Positions 16,881 to 26,571 of a stretch of DNA of 64,000 nt are shown piece by piece. A model generated the notes under the pieces. The model saw only the letters and a list, made by a program, of their open reading frames with translations. It was not told the origin of the DNA and ran no database searches. A program made the translations under genes and the position numbers. This DNA is from an uncultured Alistipes sp. Lineage in GTDB: Bacteria > Bacteroidota > Bacteroidia > Bacteroidales > Rikenellaceae. How positions within the stretch are numbered: position 1 is the first letter of the stretch; the number at the start of each line of letters is the position of its first letter. Where the stretch lies: positions 1 to 64,000 of the forward strand of contig UQUQ01000004.1 in assembly GCA_900544265.1 (NCBI GenBank), read 5' to 3'.

Positions 16881-16911
16881 CTTGTCGTCATTTTGGGATT
16901 GGTAGATTCTG

Positions 16912-18489
16912 TCAATGAATGTCCATGATGCCGCCGGGCTGCGACTGCCGGCGCAGTTCGAGCTGGGCATCGTAGAGGCTGGCGGGCGCCACCCGGCTGC
17001 CGGGCGAGAGCCAGACACCGTCGGGACGCACGGGATCGTTGAACTTTCCGGGGCTCTTGCGGCCGATGGTCCCAACCGAGTAGTTATAGGCCGAGACCCA
17101 GGGGCTCTGCACGATGACCGTACTGCCCGAACAGTTCCACAGCACGTTGTTGCCGGCGGCCCACCCCTGTCCCGAACCGTAGTTGCTGCGGTCCTGTACG
17201 CAGATTTCGCCGTCGCTGATGACGCAGTCGTAGAGCGTGCCGGTGTTCCAGCGCTGGTGCGGTCCGATGTCGGCATGGGGACGCTTCGCGCGGCACGAGG
17301 TGAAGACATTGGGACCGCAGTTGAGCGATCCGGTGGCATAGTCGTGCCGGGCATCCTCCGAGGTGCAGTCCTTGACCAGGCAGAGCTGCCCCTGGCTGAT
17401 GTGGAACGAGTAGCGGCGGCTGCCGGCAAGGGTCGAAACCGGCTCGAGGCAGGTGCAGTCGAGCACGCTGATGTTCTTCGCGTACTGGTCCATCGTGACC
17501 AGCCCCATGCCGAAATGGAGGCTCGTGACGTTGCGCACCCAGCAGTGCGCCGCCACCTTGACCGCCACGGCGTTCCAGCCGTGGTTCTCGTCCTCGGGGC
17601 CGGTGTAGTCCGAATCGAAACGCAGGTTCTCCACGCCGCACTCCTCGATCCGGTCGGCGTAGGAGTACCTGAGCACGCGCCCGCCGCCGTACTTGCGGTC
17701 GAGGCTCATGACGACCGGATTCTCGAAGTGGAGCGTATCGCCCTTGATGAGCGTGATGACCCGTTCGGCATAGGTATCGAAGCGGCCGGGCTCCCACTGC
17801 GTGATGGGAAGGCCGTCGGCGCGCGGAGGAATCTGATCCATCTTCAGGTCGCTGATCCACTCCCGGGTCGACGGACGGTAGACGACCACGTTGTCTCCCA
17901 CACGGAACTCGCCGGCCCGGGGGCTGCGGACCCAGAAACGACCCGCCGGAACGTAGTCGTCGAGTATGTCGTAGGCTTCGGTATTGCTCTCGACCCGGCG
18001 CGACCCGCTGCCGCCGATGACGACAAGGTCGCGTTTGGTCGTACCGGCGGCCACGAGGAGCGTCCCGTCCTCCCCTTCGCCCTCGCCGCGCAGCACGATG
18101 CCGCTGCGGTTGATGCGGATCGTGCCGGAAATCCGGTAGACGCCCCGCTTGAGCAGGATCGCCCCCGACTGCGTGCGGTCGATCGCCTGCTGGATCAAGG
18201 CCGTGGCATCGCCCCCGTCGGATGGCGGCGTGAGGGTTTCGACCACGGCGACGTCGGGGATGGCCCGGTCGCCCCAGCGGTAGCCCACGCGGCTGAAGTC
18301 GGGAATCATGTCCCCGGTCTGCTGCCGGGAGGGCATGTAGTCGGACTCGACGACCGGATAGCGCAGATCGGCCGCGGCAGGCGGCGGAGTCGGATCGCCG
18401 CCGTCGTCGTCGACCTGGTCCGTCGAACAGCACAGCAGCCCGAGGGCGGCCAGCAGAACGAGCTGATGAATCGAATGATACCGTCTCAT
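16912..18489 (-). CDS. pectate-lyase-superfamily beta-helix lipoprotein, putative polysaccharide lyase
   Basis: A 525-residue lipoprotein: the signal MRRYHSIHQLVLLAALGLLC ends in LLCCS, so it is probably lipid-anchored. An N-terminal pectate-lyase-3-type opening (DATALIQQAIDRTQSGAILLKRGVYRISGTIRINRSGIVLRG) leads into a long right-handed beta-helix with conserved-looking turns (ENHGWNAVAV, SFHISQGQ, HDYATGSLNCGPNVF). Its ATG overlaps the stop of the upstream lyase gene by 4 bp (ATGA, 18486-18489), so translation is coupled. The context of PL6 and heparinase-fold lyases suggests that it acts on the same uronate polymer. No characterised family can be named from the sequence alone, so the substrate and reaction are open. 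Confidence 0.75.
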   Translation of the reverse strand: MRRYHSIHQLVLLAALGLLCCSTDQVDDDGGDPTPPPAAADLRYPVVESDYMPSRQQTGDMIPDFSRVGYRWGDRAIPDVAVVETLTPPSDGGDATALIQQAIDRTQSGAILLKRGVYRISGTIRINRSGIVLRGEGEGEDGTLLVAAGTTKRDLVVIGGSGSRRVESNTEAYDILDDYVPAGRFWVRSPRAGEFRVGDNVVVYRPSTREWISDLKMDQIPPRADGLPITQWEPGRFDTYAERVITLIKGDTLHFENPVVMSLDRKYGGGRVLRYSYADRIEECGVENLRFDSDYTGPEDENHGWNAVAVKVAAHCWVRNVTSLHFGMGLVTMDQYAKNISVLDCTCLEPVSTLAGSRRYSFHISQGQLCLVKDCTSEDARHDYATGSLNCGPNVFTSCRAKRPHADIGPHQRWNTGTLYDCVISDGEICVQDRSNYGSGQGWAAGNNVLWNCSGSTVIVQSPWVSAYNYSVGTIGRKSPGKFNDPVRPDGVWLSPGSRVAPASLYDAQLELRRQSQPGGIMDIH

Positions 18490-20690
18490 TTGTCGAAGAT
18501 CTTGTGGGTTCCCTTCCACCGGTAGGTCCGGCCCTGCGCGTCGAGAGCATGACGGGCATTTGCCTCGCTGCCGTCATCGGCCAGCGCAACCGTGAACTGC
18601 CCGCCGCCCAGGATGCTGATCCGGACCAGCACCGTATTTTCATCCGCGGCCAGCAGCTCGACCCGTTCGATCTGCGATTCGGCCGTGCGGGTCGTCTCCG
18701 TCACCAGATCGTAGTTGCCGTGCGGCTCGATGACCGAGACGAAGGTCTGCGCGGCGGTCGGCTCCGCGGTGCGGAACAGGACGCCGTTGCGCGTTATGAA
18801 GTTGTAGTCCGGGTCGTTCGCCCCGGTCTTGACCAGATAGGGCGTGCACGGGGTGCTCGACACGGCGCTGAGCGTGTAGAACCGGCCGTTCTCCAGCCAG
18901 CAAAGCTGCGTGAAGTCCCCTTCGGGATGCCCCACCGCTTCGCGCCACAGGTGCTGGTAGCCGTTGCGTGTCCCCATCGGCGTGAGCCGGTCCACCTGCT
19001 TGTCGTAGGGGTAGCTCGTCGACATGAGGTGCCCGTTGTAGTAATAGGGCAGGTCGTAGACGTGAGGCTTGTCGGCAAGCAGCCGGAAGATATCCCGCAC
19101 GACGGGGTACTCCAGCGATCCGTGCTCGATGAGCGCCACGCTCCGGCGCATCGTCACCCCCTTGTAGGCCTTGTCGTCCATGGCCGACACGATCTGGAAG
19201 GAGCGGTCCGAGAAGTCGCTGAAGAGGATCCGCGCCCCCTGCTTCTGCGCTTCGCGCGAAGAGCCCGAAAAGTGGGTCGTCGAGTCGATGGTCACCGTAT
19301 TGTGGGCGATCGAGAGCTGCGCGAAGGAGCGGTTCTCGGGCGCATAGCCGCCCCGGGCCTTGGCCACGACGTTAATGAAGCGGGCCGACCCGTAATCGGG
19401 GATGACAGGGGTTCCGTTGGCGAAGTAGATCATCGACAGGCGGTCGAAGTGGCCGTGGCCGCCGCCGTGGGTCGTCGCCTTGAGCGTTAGGCAGGTGTTG
19501 TTGGCCGCCGAGCGGATGATCCCCAGTCCGCCGTCGCGCCCGTCCGGGCCGCTGCGGATGACCGTCGAACGGTAATCGAACGGCTGGGCCTCGCCGCGGG
19601 CGATCGCACGGGCCGCCGCGGCGCCCGCGTCGGTCAGGGTCACGACGCCCTGCCGCTCGACGATGTCGAGCAGCCCCTTGTCGCGCGGAGAGGCCTTGTA
19701 GGCGATGTCGGCGCTGAAGAGAATCTCGTAGGTGTGGATATCCTTGGCAATGGCATCGTTCATCAGGAAGATGTCCCCCTCGTAGGTGCACTGCAGCAGG
19801 CTGTTGACAGCCTTCTGGAGGATGCCGTCCCGGTAGCGGAACACGCCGATCCCGGGGTCGTTGTGGTCGATGCACTCGGCCAGCGTCACGAACGGATAGA
19901 TCGCGTAGCGCAGGTAGCCGAGGCCCTCGTCGTAGTACCCGTCGGGCGAGAAGAGCGCATCGAGCTGCGCCAGAAATCCCGTCTTGCCCTCCTTGGTCGA
20001 GCCCTTGAGCGCCTTGTCCACCAAATCGCGGTCACCCATCACGTAACCGATCATGCCCGTGCCGGCGGCCATCCACGTTCCGAAGTTGTGCATCGAATTG
20101 AACGCCCGGTAGTTGTCCGGCACGCCATTCTCCATGAACTCGACCATCGGCTGGAAGAGGCGCGTCTCGATCCGCTCCCGCTCATCTGCCGGGATATGGT
20201 CGTAGACGCAGTCGTAGGCATTGGCCGTGAAGGTCAGCCAGACGGCCTCGTTGAGCACCTGGTAGAAGATCTTGCCGGGCGTCTTGGTAAAGCGGGCGGG
20301 GTGCAGCGACAGATCGGGATAGATCTCCGCGTAGTCGAGCAGCATGCGCCGCACGAACTCCGCATACTTCTTCTCGCCCGTCAGCTGATAGACCACGCCG
20401 GCCTGATACATCTGCATGTAGTTCTCCTTGTGTTTTTCGTGCGAATAGCCGCCGCCCACATCGAGCGGCTGCGGCACGACGACCGGCTCCGAGACCGCCT
20501 TGTCGGCAACGGCCTTTGCCTCGGCGAAGGCCTTGTCCACCAACGGATTTTTTCCCATCTCGTCGCGGAGCGCCGCCACCCCGTCCTGCGTCAGCAGCAG
20601 GCAGGGCCGGTGCGGAGCTCCGGCGGCGGAGAACAGCGTCGCGACCGTCAGAAGCAGGGCGGCCATCAAATTGAGTTTCTTCATGTTCAT
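18486..20690 (-). CDS. heparinase II/III-fold polysaccharide lyase (PL17- or PL15-like)
   Basis: A 734-residue secreted lyase: signal peptide at residues 1-26, an (alpha/alpha)n toroid at about 30-370, then the anti-parallel beta-sheet heparinase II/III domain. Visible signatures are NSMHNFGTW in the toroid, GGGHGHFDRLSMIYFANG and DYGSARF at the start of the beta domain, and SIAHNTVTID. The length and layout fit exo-acting oligoalginate lyases (PL17) or PL15. These cleave uronate-containing oligomers by beta-elimination in the periplasm, releasing unsaturated monosaccharides. It lies 9 bp after the PL6 gene and overlaps the next gene, so it is an operon member. Alginate is the favoured substrate because PL6 plus PL17 is a known pairing, but this is inferred. 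Confidence 0.85.
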   Translation of the reverse strand: MNMKKLNLMAALLLTVATLFSAAGAPHRPCLLLTQDGVAALRDEMGKNPLVDKAFAEAKAVADKAVSEPVVVPQPLDVGGGYSHEKHKENYMQMYQAGVVYQLTGEKKYAEFVRRMLLDYAEIYPDLSLHPARFTKTPGKIFYQVLNEAVWLTFTANAYDCVYDHIPADERERIETRLFQPMVEFMENGVPDNYRAFNSMHNFGTWMAAGTGMIGYVMGDRDLVDKALKGSTKEGKTGFLAQLDALFSPDGYYDEGLGYLRYAIYPFVTLAECIDHNDPGIGVFRYRDGILQKAVNSLLQCTYEGDIFLMNDAIAKDIHTYEILFSADIAYKASPRDKGLLDIVERQGVVTLTDAGAAAARAIARGEAQPFDYRSTVIRSGPDGRDGGLGIIRSAANNTCLTLKATTHGGGHGHFDRLSMIYFANGTPVIPDYGSARFINVVAKARGGYAPENRSFAQLSIAHNTVTIDSTTHFSGSSREAQKQGARILFSDFSDRSFQIVSAMDDKAYKGVTMRRSVALIEHGSLEYPVVRDIFRLLADKPHVYDLPYYYNGHLMSTSYPYDKQVDRLTPMGTRNGYQHLWREAVGHPEGDFTQLCWLENGRFYTLSAVSSTPCTPYLVKTGANDPDYNFITRNGVLFRTAEPTAAQTFVSVIEPHGNYDLVTETTRTAESQIERVELLAADENTVLVRISILGGGQFTVALADDGSEANARHALDAQGRTYRWKGTHKIFDK

Positions 20691-20699
20691 TTATCGCAG

Positions 20700-22779
20700 T
20701 TAGTTGATTCCCACATTCGTGCCATCCGTAGCCTGCCCGGCGAGCGGAGAATCCGGTGCCTGCCGGTAATCGCCCGCCTGCGGATCGGCATAGCGCGGTT
20801 CATACCCGGTCATGTCGTCCCCAATGCCGGTATTCCAGAACGAGGCGATGCGCCCCGACTCATAGAGGTTGCAGCGCGATACGGTGATCTCGTCCCAGCG
20901 CATCTCGTTGAAGCGGATGCTGGCGCCGCCCCGGCCGCTGCGGTCGAACGCGCAGTCGGTCACGGAGGCCTTCTGAACCCCCTGCAGGTCGATGACGCTG
21001 CCCTGCTCGCGGTTGAAGACGTTGCGGAAGGTGCAGTGCGAGATCCGCACGTCGGGACCGGCCGTACTCTCGTCGTAGCCGTAGCGGGCCACGTCGATGC
21101 CGCGGCCGCCGACATTGACGAACAGGCAGTTCGAGACCTCGAGCCGCTCGACGTTGTAACGGCCGTAGAAGTCCGTTTCGCGCGACAGCACCACGGCATC
21201 CCAGGGCAGGTCCGTGAAGCGGCAGTCGCGGATTTCGATCCACGGAGCGAACGTCCCGCGAAGGCACGAAACGGCGTAGGTCCCCGAACGGTTGAAGCGG
21301 CTGAAGTCGCAATCCACGATCCGGAGCGTATAGTCCTCGATCATCGTCTCGGCCGTTGCGACAAAACCCTTCGGGTCGCGCAGCTCCTCCTCGGGCAGGC
21401 CGTTGAACGCCACGCCCGACAGATCGAGGTGGCCGCCGTTTTCGATCCGCACCATCGGCTCGCCGCCCCGGCCGCAGTAGCGCAGAAGCGGTTTTTGGTC
21501 GAGCCCGGGGGCGGAGCGGATCACGAGGTAGTGGCGAATGGCAACGGGTGCATCGTTCCAGTACTCGCCCGATGAGGCCAGTTCGATGACATCGCCCGGC
21601 GCCGAGGCCGACACGGCATCGAGCAGCGTATTGCGGCCCGCCTCCACGCGGAGGACCCGTCCCGACAGCTCCCGCACGCGCGGCTCGGTATAGTCGAACC
21701 ACGAGGCGCCGGTCTGCTCCTTCCTTGCGGCCGCGACGTCGGGCAGCTTGAAGTGCCGTTTGTCGGTGATCCTATTCTCCGAGAAGGTGATGCCGGACAG
21801 GTCGTCGCAGGGCGTATAGACCTCCCCGTCACGGGGTGCGTTGATCCGGTTCCGGGCGAAGAGAACCCCCTCGGGCGGCACCGTGCGCTCGAAATCCCGG
21901 CCCAGGCCGAAGAGGATCGGCGTGCAGTCGTCGAACGTATTGTCCGTGATCTCCACGTCGGAGACGGGATGGTAGCGGTAATCGGGCGAGTCGGGCACGC
22001 CGTCCATGACGGCCAGCGGTGCGAACAAACGCCGCCCGGCCAGCCCCGAGAAGCAGTTGCGGCGGATGCGGTGTCCCTTGTTGATGACGCGCACGCCGCC
22101 CGTGTTGGGCTTTCCGTTGCCGATGAAGAGATTCTCCTCCACCGTATTGCGGTCGCCGTGACGCAGCGCCACGCCGCCCTCGCACTCGAAGAAGGTGTTG
22201 CGGCGGATGATGTTGTCGCCCGACTTCACCGAGACGATCTCCACTTCGCCGCTGCAGCGGTCGAAGTAGTTGTCCTCGATGACGATGAACGACGACGTGT
22301 GCGACGTGAACGAATTGCCGGTGCGGATCGTCTCCGCGCCGTTCGAGCCGTAGACGGGCCGCGGCCCGAAGTAGTTGTGGTCGATCCGGTGGTGCTGGCG
22401 GTCCGTGCCGTTGAGAATGGCGGCCACGGTGACCCCCTCGTTGTATTTGCCCACCACCGTATTGTGGTCAAAGCGGTTGTTGTGGCCGTAGAGCTGCACC
22501 CAGTTGCCCTTCGTCTGACGGCTCCCGGGATTGAACCCATCGATCACGCACTGCGTGACGCGGCATCCCGTCGCATGGCGGGAGCCCTGCCGGTATTCGA
22601 TCACCGAACCCGTCGGCGAGCAGCCGTTGCGGAACCACAGTCCCGAAACGACGATTCCCGAACCGGCGATGCGCAGATCCGAGCACCCCTCGATGATGAC
22701 CTTGCCGGGGGTCTGGGCCCGGACGACGATCGGATGCTCGGGATCGCCCGCAGCCTGCAGCGCCAGACGGACATCGCGG
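20700..22779 (-). CDS. PL6-family lyase lacking its N-terminus, fused in frame to a SusC fragment
   Basis: About 690 residues of a PL6 (chondroitinase B / alginate lyase) protein. The first helix turns are present (DVRLALQAAGDPEHPIVV) and the catalytic pair is visible: Lys at codon 22224-22226 (EIVSVKSGD) and Arg at 22161-22163 (VALRHGD). Their 21-residue spacing equals K250 to R271 of chondroitinase B. A second beta-helix half runs to the stop. Its own start, signal peptide and first roughly 40-50 residues are missing; instead the frame continues without interruption from SusC sequence at about 22775. Unless translated as a SusC fusion, it is probably not exported. Alginate or dermatan-type chains are the likely substrates. 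Confidence 0.82.
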
Positions 22780-24922
22780 TAGACGCCGTCGGTCTTGTAG
22801 CCGTAGAACTGGATGGCCGGCTGTCCCACGATGTTGATGTAGCGCTCCTTGCTGTATCCCTCCTTGATCATCTGGGCCTCGCCGCCGAGGTCAAGCAGGC
22901 GGTTGCGGTTGAGCGAGAAGTTGAGCGACGTATTCCACGAGAAGTTCTTTTTGGCGAAGTTGTAGGTGTCCAGCGTCAGCTCGATACCCTTGTTGCGCAC
23001 CTTGCCCTGGTTGGTCCAGTACTGCGTATGGCCCGTAATCGAGGAGGCCGTGCGCAGGAAGAGCATGTCCTTCGTGACGGAATAGTAGTAGTCGAAAACC
23101 AGGTTGATCCGGTTCTTGAGCAGGCTGAGGTCCAGACCGACGTCGAACTCGTGGGTCTTGGCCCAGCCCAGGTCGGGATTGCCGATCAGGTCGCTGATGT
23201 TCGCAAGACCGGGCGTCGCCGTGCCCGTGCCCTCGCCGAAGGAGTAGAGCGCGCTGTAAAGCAGGTTGGTCGTGGCGTCGGCCGTCAGGCTGTTGTCGCC
23301 CGTGGCGCCGAAGCTCGCACGCAGCTTGAGTCCCGAAATCGCATCGACCTGCTTGAGGAAGTTCTCCTCGCTCATGCGCCAGCCGACCGACACGGAGGGG
23401 AAGTAGCCCCACTTGTTGTTCTTGCCGAAGTAGGAGTCGCCGTCGGCGCGGATCGCCGCCGAGAAGAGGTAGCGGTCCTTGTAGGCGTAGTTGATACGGC
23501 CGAGGAACGACAGGAGGTTGTGCGCCGGCACGAGCTCCGTCGAGGTCAGCTTCTCGCCGTCGTCGTCGAGCACCTTGAACGACGTGGCGGCGCACAACGT
23601 CTTGATGAATTCGCCTTCACCAGCGTCGGCTCGCCCGTTTCGGGATCGACCTCGCCGACGGGATAGATCGCCGTACCGGTGTTGAAGTGCGACGGCTGGG
23701 CGTAGCTGCCCACGGGATACCCCGTCAGCTCCGAGGTAAACTCGTTGTGCCGGGCCGGAATCCACTGCGGGAAGCGCATGAAGTCCACGTAGTTGTTCGT
23801 CGGACGCTGCGACTTGGTATAGGCCAGCGAGATGTTCGTTCCGACGCTCACGTACTTGCTCAACTCCGCATCGAGGCGCGTGCGCATGTTGAAACGGTTG
23901 TTGAAGTTCTGCTTCATCAGACCGTCGTCCAGCACGAAGCCGCCCGACATCGTATAACGCAGGCTCGACCGCCCGCCCGAGATGCTGAGCTGGGCGTTGG
24001 TCGTCATCGCGCGGTCGCGCAATCCCAGCCGCTGCCAGTCGGTGGCGCCCAACTGGCTTTCGAGCCAGGCCGCCGCCAGGTCGTTCACCGGAACCGAGGC
24101 TCCGCCCCACTCCTGCTCCTTCTTGAGGATACCCACGTAATCGCTGTACGACATCATCGGATGCAGTTCATAGGGCTCCTTGAAGCCCGTGTAGACCGAG
24201 ACGTTGTAGCGGGGCTGCATGGCCGAACCCTCCTTGGTCGTGATGATGATGACACCGTTCGCCGCACGCGATCCGTAGATGGCGGCCGACGAGGCATCCT
24301 TCAGCACCTCGATCGAGGCAATGTCCTGCGGATTGATCAGCTGCAGTCCGTCCTCCATGACGAAGTTGTCGACGACAACCAGCGGCGAACCGCCCGAATT
24401 GAGGGCGCCGCTGCCGCGCACGCGGATCTCGGGAGCCACACCCACCTCGGAGGTGGTGTTTTGGATCGTCACACCCGACAGACGTCCCTGCAGGACGGTC
24501 GTGATGTCCGACGAGGGGACGTCGATGACATCCTGCGGATTGAATTTCGTGATGGCGCCGGTCAGGTGCGACTTGCGCTGTACGCCGTAGCCGACCACCA
24601 CCAGCTCCTCGACCTCGACCGACGTCTGGGCGAACTTCGCGTCGACGCGCGTCTTGCTTCCGACGGGGAGCTCGAGCGTCTCGTACCCCACGAACGAAAA
24701 TACCAGTACGGCGTCCGTACCCGGAACCTCGATCCGGTAGGAGCCGTTCGCATCGGTCGTCGTGCCGACCGATGAACCCTTGACAATCACGGTGGCGCCG
24801 ACAACGGGACCCGCTTCGTCGGATACCGTACCGGTCACCTCCCGGTTCTGGGCCGAAGCCGGCAGGCCGGCAAGAATCGTCCACAGACCGAGCAACAAAC
24901 TGATGAGTCTGAATCGTATCAT
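22774..24922 (-). pseudogene. susC: broken SusC-family TonB-dependent receptor (internal deletion, frameshift, C-terminal loss)
   Basis: The start at 24922 gives a signal peptide (MIRFRLISLLLGLWTILAGL), a carboxypeptidase-like domain (GTVSDEAGPVVGATVIVKGS), the VVVGYGVQRK TonB-box-like segment and a plug domain (ADGIASIEVLKDASSAAIYG-like, then SRAANGVIIITTK). The frame is lost near 23610-23635. Sequence resuming in another frame (GRINYAYKDRYLFSAAIRAD, then KWGYFPSVSVGWR) belongs to the later barrel, so about 140 residues are missing there. At about 22775, after FYGYKTDGVYRD, the last 150-200 barrel residues are replaced by PL6 sequence. The usual downstream susD is absent. Such a receptor could not form a full barrel. 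It is a true pseudogene or an assembly error. Confidence 0.85.
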
Positions 24923-24954
24923 GCTTGCATTTTTTCTCGATGAATATAATCTTG

Positions 24955-25722
24955 TCACCTGTCGAGCAGGGAGGCACTCCCGCGGTCGATGTAGAGCGTC
25001 GCATCGCGGTGCGTGCGCAGAATGGAGGCCGGGCAGTCCGAGCGGATCGGTCCGTCGCACGTAGCGCGGATCGCCCGGGCCTTGGCCTCCGTGGGTACGA
25101 TGGCGAAGAGCCGCTCGGCATCGAGCAGCACGGGGATCGTCAGGGTCATGGCGTGCGTGGGGACCTCCTCGATGCGGCTGAAACAGCCGTCGTGCACCTG
25201 CTGCTCGCGGCAGGCGGGATCGAGATCGACCACCTTCACGATCAGGGGATCGTCGAAAAAGGCCACGTGCGGGTCGTTGAAGGCGAGGTGCCCGTTTTCG
25301 CCGATTCCCAGGAACACGACATCGGCCGGCATCCGTTCGAGCAGCTCGGCGTAACGACGGCACTCGGCCTCGGGATCGGCGGCCTGCGGATTCATGCAGT
25401 GCACCGAGTGGAACCCCACCTTGGAGAAGATCCTCTCACGGAGGAACTTGCCGAAGGACTGGGGCGCCTCGGGCGAAATCCCGATGTATTCGTCCATGTG
25501 GAAGGCATTGATACGCCCCCAGTCGATCTCGGGGTGCGTGAGAAGCGCCGCCAGAAACTCGTTCTGCGAAGGAGCGGAGGCGAATACGACATTCACCTCC
25601 CGTTTGCGGGAGAGCAGCGCACAGAGATGGGCGGCAACGTCGCGGGCGGCCGTTTCGCCGAGCTCCGCCCGGGTATCGGCCCGCTTGACCTTCAACCGTC
25701 CCTTTGTAAATTCGGTTATCAT
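24955..25722 (-). CDS. nagB: glucosamine-6-phosphate deaminase-like protein (NagB family)
   Basis: A 255-residue cytosolic NagB/6-phosphogluconolactonase-superfamily enzyme. NagB converts glucosamine-6-phosphate to fructose-6-phosphate and ammonia. The family signatures are clear: AFHMDEYIGISPEAPQSFGKFLRER and the FLGIGENGHLAFNDP loop with the active-site region. ATG 25722 (MITEFTKGRLKVKRAD) gives a normal length. It heads the minus-strand operon, 32 bp before susC, and a 14-bp palindrome lies 86 bp upstream of its start. An amino-sugar enzyme at the head of an alginate-like lyase operon is unexpected. It may indicate an amino-sugar-containing polymer or a sugar-isomerase variant. Confidence 0.85.
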   Translation of the reverse strand: MITEFTKGRLKVKRADTRAELGETAARDVAAHLCALLSRKREVNVVFASAPSQNEFLAALLTHPEIDWGRINAFHMDEYIGISPEAPQSFGKFLRERIFSKVGFHSVHCMNPQAADPEAECRRYAELLERMPADVVFLGIGENGHLAFNDPHVAFFDDPLIVKVVDLDPACREQQVHDGCFSRIEEVPTHAMTLTIPVLLDAERLFAIVPTEAKARAIRATCDGPIRSDCPASILRTHRDATLYIDRGSASLLDR

Positions 25723-26186
25723 GTGAAGTTTCTTTAGGTTGATTATTGGATTAATAGATACAGGTTCTTCTCTCCGTCTGCTTGTTTTGCCGGCTGTTCT
25801 CACTTTCCGTTAACGTTAACGAAAATGCGCAAAAAGAAAATTTCAGCCAACAAAATATTGTATATCAATATGTTTTTATAGTATAAAATATGTGATATTT
25901 GACAATCTCAACCGTTACCGATTACAAATATATGGATTTTTATTGTTTTATGCAAAAAAGGGCACACCGGCCATGAATCCGAAATCCGGTTCACAGGTCA
26001 AAATCGGCCGAAAACCGGAACACTCGGCGACAGAAACCGGAGTAACTGAGATTTAACAGACTGAAAATCAAGATGAAATGTATCCGTTAACGAACACGAA
26101 ACGAATACCAAAGCACCCCGCAACCCACGGGCACAAAAAAATCCGTGCCGCAGCTTGCTGTCTGCGGCACGGACATCCGTGTCTGG
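25723..26186. other. AT-rich regulatory region upstream of nagB, and 3' flank of tRNA-Ser
   Basis: No gene is seen. It holds the palindrome at 25808-25821, a lone CCGTTAACG half-site near 26083, and AT-rich tracts (25840-25945) suitable for a promoter. No exact minus-strand TAnnTTTG box was found. Confidence 0.5.
25808..25821. promoter_or_regulatory. 14-bp perfect palindrome, candidate operator
   Basis: CGTTAACGTTAACG is its own reverse complement and resembles LacI/GalR-type operators with a central CG. It lies 86 bp upstream of the nagB start. A related half-site (CCGTTAACG) occurs near 26083. No LacI-type regulator gene is in the window. Confidence 0.55.
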
Positions 26187-26273
26187 CGGAAAGAGAGGGA
26201 TTCGAACCCCCGGTACAGTTACCCGTACACCGCATTTCGAGTGCGGCCCGATCGACCACTCCGGCATCTTTCC
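26187..26273 (-). tRNA. tRNA-Ser (anticodon CGA)
   Basis: Read on the minus strand, GGAAAGA pairs with TCTTTCC as the acceptor stem with discriminator G. The anticodon loop is CTCGAAA (anticodon CGA), the variable arm is long as expected for serine, and the T-arm contains GGTTCGAATCC. CCA is not encoded. Confidence 0.95.
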
Positions 26274-26417
26274 ATGAGTCGACCCAAAAACCGTTGTTTT
26301 GGGACTGCAAATATAGACATTATTTTTATTAATTCCCATTTTCTCCGAAAAAAATTCATTCAACCCCGAAAAAAGACATCTCACCGCCCCCGCCGGGGGA
26401 GTTTTACGGATTTTCGC

Positions 26418-26425
26418 TATCTTTG
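26418..26425 (+). promoter_or_regulatory. -7 promoter box (TATCTTTG)
   Basis: An exact TAnnTTTG match about 145 bp upstream of the aromatic-rich lipoprotein gene, implying a 5' leader of about 140 nt. No other gene or RNA is seen between the tRNA and 26572. Confidence 0.55.
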
Positions 26426-26571
26426 CAAAAAGACGAAACTCCTTTTGCGGCGCAGTATTTTCCCCGCGGCGGCGTTTACCGAGTGACAACGCCCGGAAAA
26501 CAATACTAAAACCGGCAGGATTTTCGTTTTACGGACAAAGAAAGAATACAAAGCAATCAATCCAGTGCGCC

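Noticed and set aside
23636..24110. N-terminal extension of the PL6-SusC frame, starting MGRSLGSGERPGG
   Set aside because: This part is the wrong frame through the plug and early barrel region of susC, which is clearly coded in the other frame there. The chimera becomes meaningful only left of about 23612.
15906..25722. A complete heparan or chondroitin sulfate utilisation locus
   Set aside because: No sulfatase, GH88 unsaturated glucuronyl hydrolase or susD is present. PL6 plus a PL17-like lyase fits alginate at least as well, so the substrate is left open.
26078..26332. An open frame on the plus strand across 26078-26332
   Set aside because: It overlaps the whole tRNA-Ser gene on the opposite strand and has no domain or promoter of its own.
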